DNA of 63,630 nucleotides, taken from positions 1-63,630 of the forward strand of contig CALUML010000002.1 of the NCBI GenBank assembly GCA_944321745.1. The letters are read 5' to 3'. This DNA comes from an uncultured Bacteroidales bacterium. Lineage in GTDB: Bacteria; Bacteroidota; Bacteroidia; Bacteroidales; Paludibacteraceae. Under the pieces are notes generated by a model. It was given only the letters and a program-made list of their open reading frames with translations, was not told the DNA's origin and did no database searches. Below are positions 61,607-63,630 of this stretch, piece by piece (the first letter of the stretch is position 1; every line of letters starts with the position of its first letter). The translations under genes and the position numbers were made by a program.

Positions 61607-61924
61607 CCCCCCGACCCCCCAAAACGCGCGTTACTACGCGGCCAAATTTCCGCACGCACGGAAATAAAATTCCCTCGGTACGGAAAAATATTTTCAAAGG
61701 GAGAAAGGGAAAAGGAAAAAGTATAAAGGGGAAAGGGTGAAAGGAGAATGGGAAAAGGCAAGGCCAACGGCCTTGTGGCCCTCAGCGTAGGGCATCGCCC
61801 TACGGACAGAGGCGAGAGGCAAGAAGCAAGAGGCAAGTACCTATCCGCGCAAATCTGCGCCATCTGCGGGAAACAATCTGAAATTTGAAATCTGAAATTT
61901 GAAATCAATAAATAAAACAACAAA
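61607..61924. repeat. 318-nt gap with mosaic repeats
   Basis: AAAGGGAGAAAGGGAAAAGG words (61695-61745), a family C element in reverse orientation (61758-61803), AGGCGAGAGGCAAGAAGCAA words (61809-61835), CCGCGCAAATCTGCGCCATC words (61846-61872) and TGAAATTTGAAATCTGAAA words (61880-61910). A GCACGGAAATAAAATTCC segment (61656-61675) resembles the family seen near 23,260. No gene is supported here. Confidence 0.8.
61758..61803 (-). repeat. Family C double-hairpin repeat, reverse orientation
   Basis: CAAGGCCAACGGCCTTG, then TGGCCCTCAGC, then GTAGGGCATCGCCCTAC: the reverse of the element at 6117 and 21470. Confidence 0.85.
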
Positions 61925-62482
61925 ATGAAAAAACAAATCATCTTCTCACTGGCAACGCTCACCGTGGCAGGCATGATGACCTCATGCGGGAAATACAACG
62001 CACAGACCGCCACCTTGAACGACCAGAACGACAGCATCAACTACGCGCTGGGCTATGCGAACGGCGACGGCATCAAGAACTACTACATGAACAACGTGGA
62101 CAACCAGCAGGCCGCCATCAAAGCCTTCATCGACGCGCTCGACAAAGCCTACAACAGCAATGCCACGCCCGACGAAATGTACCAGCTGGGCGTGAACGTG
62201 GGCAGCACGTTCGCCCGCCAGAAAGCCGAAGGCCTCATGGGCAACGAAGACCTGAAGTTCGACTACGACCTGGCCATGCAGGGCATGAAGCAAGGCATCG
62301 AAGGCGCGGCCGACTCCACCGCCTGGACCCCCGCCGAAGCGCAGCAGTACATACAGGAAACCATGATGCAGCTGCAAGCCGAAAAAGCCGCCAAGCAGGC
62401 CGCCGAACAAGCTGCAAAGGATGCCGCCGAAGCCGCCCAAAAACCCGCCGTAGAAGAAGACACCGTGAAAGTGGACAAGTAA
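61925..62482 (+). CDS. Lipoprotein with FKBP N-terminal domain only
   Basis: This 185-residue lipoprotein (VAGMMTSC, Cys21) matches the N-terminal dimerisation domain of its FKBP neighbours (NDSINYALGYANGDGIKNYY, EMYQLGVNVGSTFARQKAEG, YIQETMMQLQ) but stops after an Ala/Lys/Glu-rich coiled-coil tail (AEKAAKQAAEQAAKDAAEAA). The isomerase domain is absent, so it is probably a chaperone-like or scaffold partner of the adjacent FkpA-like protein. The tail is long enough to reach across part of the periplasm. Confidence 0.8.
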   Translation: MKKQIIFSLATLTVAGMMTSCGKYNAQTATLNDQNDSINYALGYANGDGIKNYYMNNVDNQQAAIKAFIDALDKAYNSNATPDEMYQLGVNVGSTFARQKAEGLMGNEDLKFDYDLAMQGMKQGIEGAADSTAWTPAEAQQYIQETMMQLQAEKAAKQAAEQAAKDAAEAAQKPAVEEDTVKVDK

Positions 62483-62598
62483 ACGAGTTGACAAGTAAAC
62501 AAGTTAACGAGTTACAAGTCGCACAGCACTAATCACTAATCGTTAATCACTAAACACTAACTATTAGCTACTCGCTACTAACTATTAACTATAAAAAA
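62483..62598. repeat. Intergenic mosaic repeat, family E
   Basis: ACGAGTTGACAAGTAAAC and GTTACAAG words, then AATCACTAATCGTTAATCAC and TAGCTACTCGCTACTAACTA words fill the whole gap between the lipoprotein and the FkpA-like gene, ending 10 nt before its start. Confidence 0.82.
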
Positions 62599-63447
62599 AT
62601 GAAAAAAACAACCATAGCAGCACTCGCAATCGCTGCATTGTGCGGCACGTCCGCATTGGCACAGACCACCGGCACCCCCGTGCTGAAAAACCGCATCGAC
62701 AGCCTCAACTACGCCTTCGGGCTGGCCAACGGCGACGGCATCAAAATGTATTACCTGTACAACGACTCCACCGGCGAACGCTACCAGTCGCTGATGAAAG
62801 GCATCGCCGAAGGCATGAAAGTAAACCCCGAATACGCCGAACTGATAGGCATCGGCCGCAACATCGGGCAAAGCCTGAAGGAACAGTCGGCCAACGGGCT
62901 GCTGGGCAACGAGGACCTGGTGACCGACATCGAGCTGATCAAGCAAGGACTCATCAACGGCCTGACGGGCTACAACCAGATGTCGGCCATGGAAGCGCAA
63001 AGCTACCTCAACACCACCATGCAGCAGCTGCAGGAAAAGAAAATGGAAGAACAATACGGCGACAACCGCCGCGCCGGTGAAGAATTCCTCGCCGCCAACA
63101 AGACGAAGGAAGGCGTGGTGACCACCGAAAGCGGCCTGCAATACAAGGTCACGAAGATGGGCAAAGGCAAGAAACCCTCCAACACCGACCGCGTGAAGGT
63201 GCACTACCACGGCACGCTCATCGACGGCACGGTGTTCGACAGCTCGGTGGAACGCGGCGAACCGGCCACCTTCCGCGTGAACGGCGTCATCAAGGGCTGG
63301 ACCGAAGCCCTGCAACTCATGCCCGTCGGCTCCAAGTGGACGCTCTACATCCCCTACGACCTGGCCTACGGCACGCAGGACATGGGCGACATCAAGCCCT
63401 ACTCCACCCTCATCTTCGAAGTGGAACTGCTGGGCATCGAGAAATAA
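62599..63447 (+). CDS. Periplasmic FKBP-type peptidyl-prolyl isomerase (FkpA-like)
   Basis: This 282-residue protein has a Sec signal (TTIAALAIAALCGTSALAQ), an N-terminal helical domain (about 30-150; RIDSLNYAFGLANGDGIKMY, IGRNIGQSLKEQSANGLLGN, MQQLQEKKMEEQYG) and a C-terminal FKBP domain (TTESGLQYKVTKMGKGK, VKVHYHGTLIDGTVFDSS, VIKGWTEALQLMPVGSKWTL, YIPYDLAYG, IFEVELLGIEK). Active-site residues are intact. It helps folding of secreted and outer-membrane proteins. It may form a functional pair with the N-domain lipoprotein upstream, since the N domains are homologous. Confidence 0.92.
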   Translation: MKKTTIAALAIAALCGTSALAQTTGTPVLKNRIDSLNYAFGLANGDGIKMYYLYNDSTGERYQSLMKGIAEGMKVNPEYAELIGIGRNIGQSLKEQSANGLLGNEDLVTDIELIKQGLINGLTGYNQMSAMEAQSYLNTTMQQLQEKKMEEQYGDNRRAGEEFLAANKTKEGVVTTESGLQYKVTKMGKGKKPSNTDRVKVHYHGTLIDGTVFDSSVERGEPATFRVNGVIKGWTEALQLMPVGSKWTLYIPYDLAYGTQDMGDIKPYSTLIFEVELLGIEK

Positions 63448-63470
63448 CACGCCCAAACCGGCAACGACAC

Positions 63471-63519
63471 AAGGCGCGAAGAAGCCACAAGGAACGGACT
63501 CGTGGCAGCTTCGCGCCTT
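63471..63519 (+). terminator. Hairpin downstream of the FkpA-like gene
   Basis: AAGGCGCGAAG (63471-63481) pairs perfectly with CTTCGCGCCTT (63509-63519), with an inner GCCAC/GTGGC stem. It begins 24 nt after the stop codon. No long U-run follows, but position and stability suggest 3'-end formation. Confidence 0.6.
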
Positions 63520-63582
63520 GCCGCTTCCGCCCCCCTGCCCAAAGGCATAAAGGGAAAAGGTGACAGGAGCACGGTGAAAAGG

Positions 63583-63628
63583 CAAGGCCAACGGCCTTGT
63601 GGCGTTCAGCGCAAGGCATCGCCCTACG
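63583..63628 (-). repeat. Family C double-hairpin repeat at window end
   Basis: CAAGGCCAACGGCCTTG, then TGGCGTTCAGC, then GCAAGGCATCGCCCTACG; the left arm of the second hairpin has CGCAAGG in place of CGTAGGG. Confidence 0.82.
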
Positions 63629-63630
63629 GG

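Noticed and set aside
1..63630. tRNA, rRNA, riboswitch and CRISPR search by eye
   Set aside because: No cloverleaf, rRNA core or known riboswitch consensus was recognised; a computed search would be needed to exclude small RNAs.

Overview
The window is chromosomal DNA of a member of the Bacteroidota, most likely order Bacteroidales. It has two SusC/SusD pairs, a hybrid two-component regulator, an ECF sigma/FecR system, lipoprotein glycosidases, TAnnTTTG-type promoter elements, and eight secreted proteins ending in a domain resembling the type IX secretion (T9SS) C-terminal sorting domain. The left two thirds looks GC-rich by eye and the second locus is visibly more AT-rich. I cannot name the species.

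Region 1 (1-38,593, all genes on the minus strand) is one very large polysaccharide utilization locus (PUL). In transcription order it encodes an aldose-epimerase lipoprotein, SusC, SusD, a GH43, an FG-GAP/VCBS repeat protein, a second GH43, a GH31, two SusE/F-like glycan-binding proteins, a second FG-GAP protein, a 999-residue SGNH/LamG protein, a GH172 (DUF2961), an alpha/alpha-barrel protein, a serine-type sulfatase, an HU-like protein, an alpha/beta-hydrolase, a GH2, an SGNH esterase and two more GH43 (the last cut by the window edge). The enzyme set suggests a branched, arabinose/galactose-containing, acylated and sulfated glycan; that substrate is inference. A hybrid two-component system (39,563-43,570, plus strand) is the probable regulator. 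The 970-bp divergent gap between it and the PUL holds seven units of a repeat with a 22-bp period, a candidate operator array.

Region 2 (44,238-60,871) is a second PUL: an N-terminally short FecR, SusC with an STN domain, SusD, a truncated SGNH lipoprotein, a carbohydrate-binding-like sorting-domain protein, three tandem paralogous lipoproteins of unknown function, GH27, a full FecR, an ECF sigma factor and GH3. It is bracketed by a 455-bp direct repeat (454 identities) made of the promoter and first half of an FKBP prolyl isomerase gene. The left copy is truncated and the right copy is complete. That is the topology of a single-crossover (Campbell-type) integration of a circular molecule carrying an FKBP fragment.

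Region 3 (61,022-63,447, plus strand) is a cluster of three FKBP-related genes: cytoplasmic FklB-like, a lipoprotein with only the N-domain, and a periplasmic FkpA-like enzyme.

A striking feature is the intergenic DNA. Nearly every gap in regions 1 and 3 is filled with unrelated sequence families sharing one architecture: imperfect tandem strings of 7-10-nt words, often with palindromes or inverted termini, including a MITE-like family with 16-bp terminal inverted repeats. Region 2 almost lacks them, which supports its separate origin. I saw no tRNA, rRNA, CRISPR array or transposase gene.
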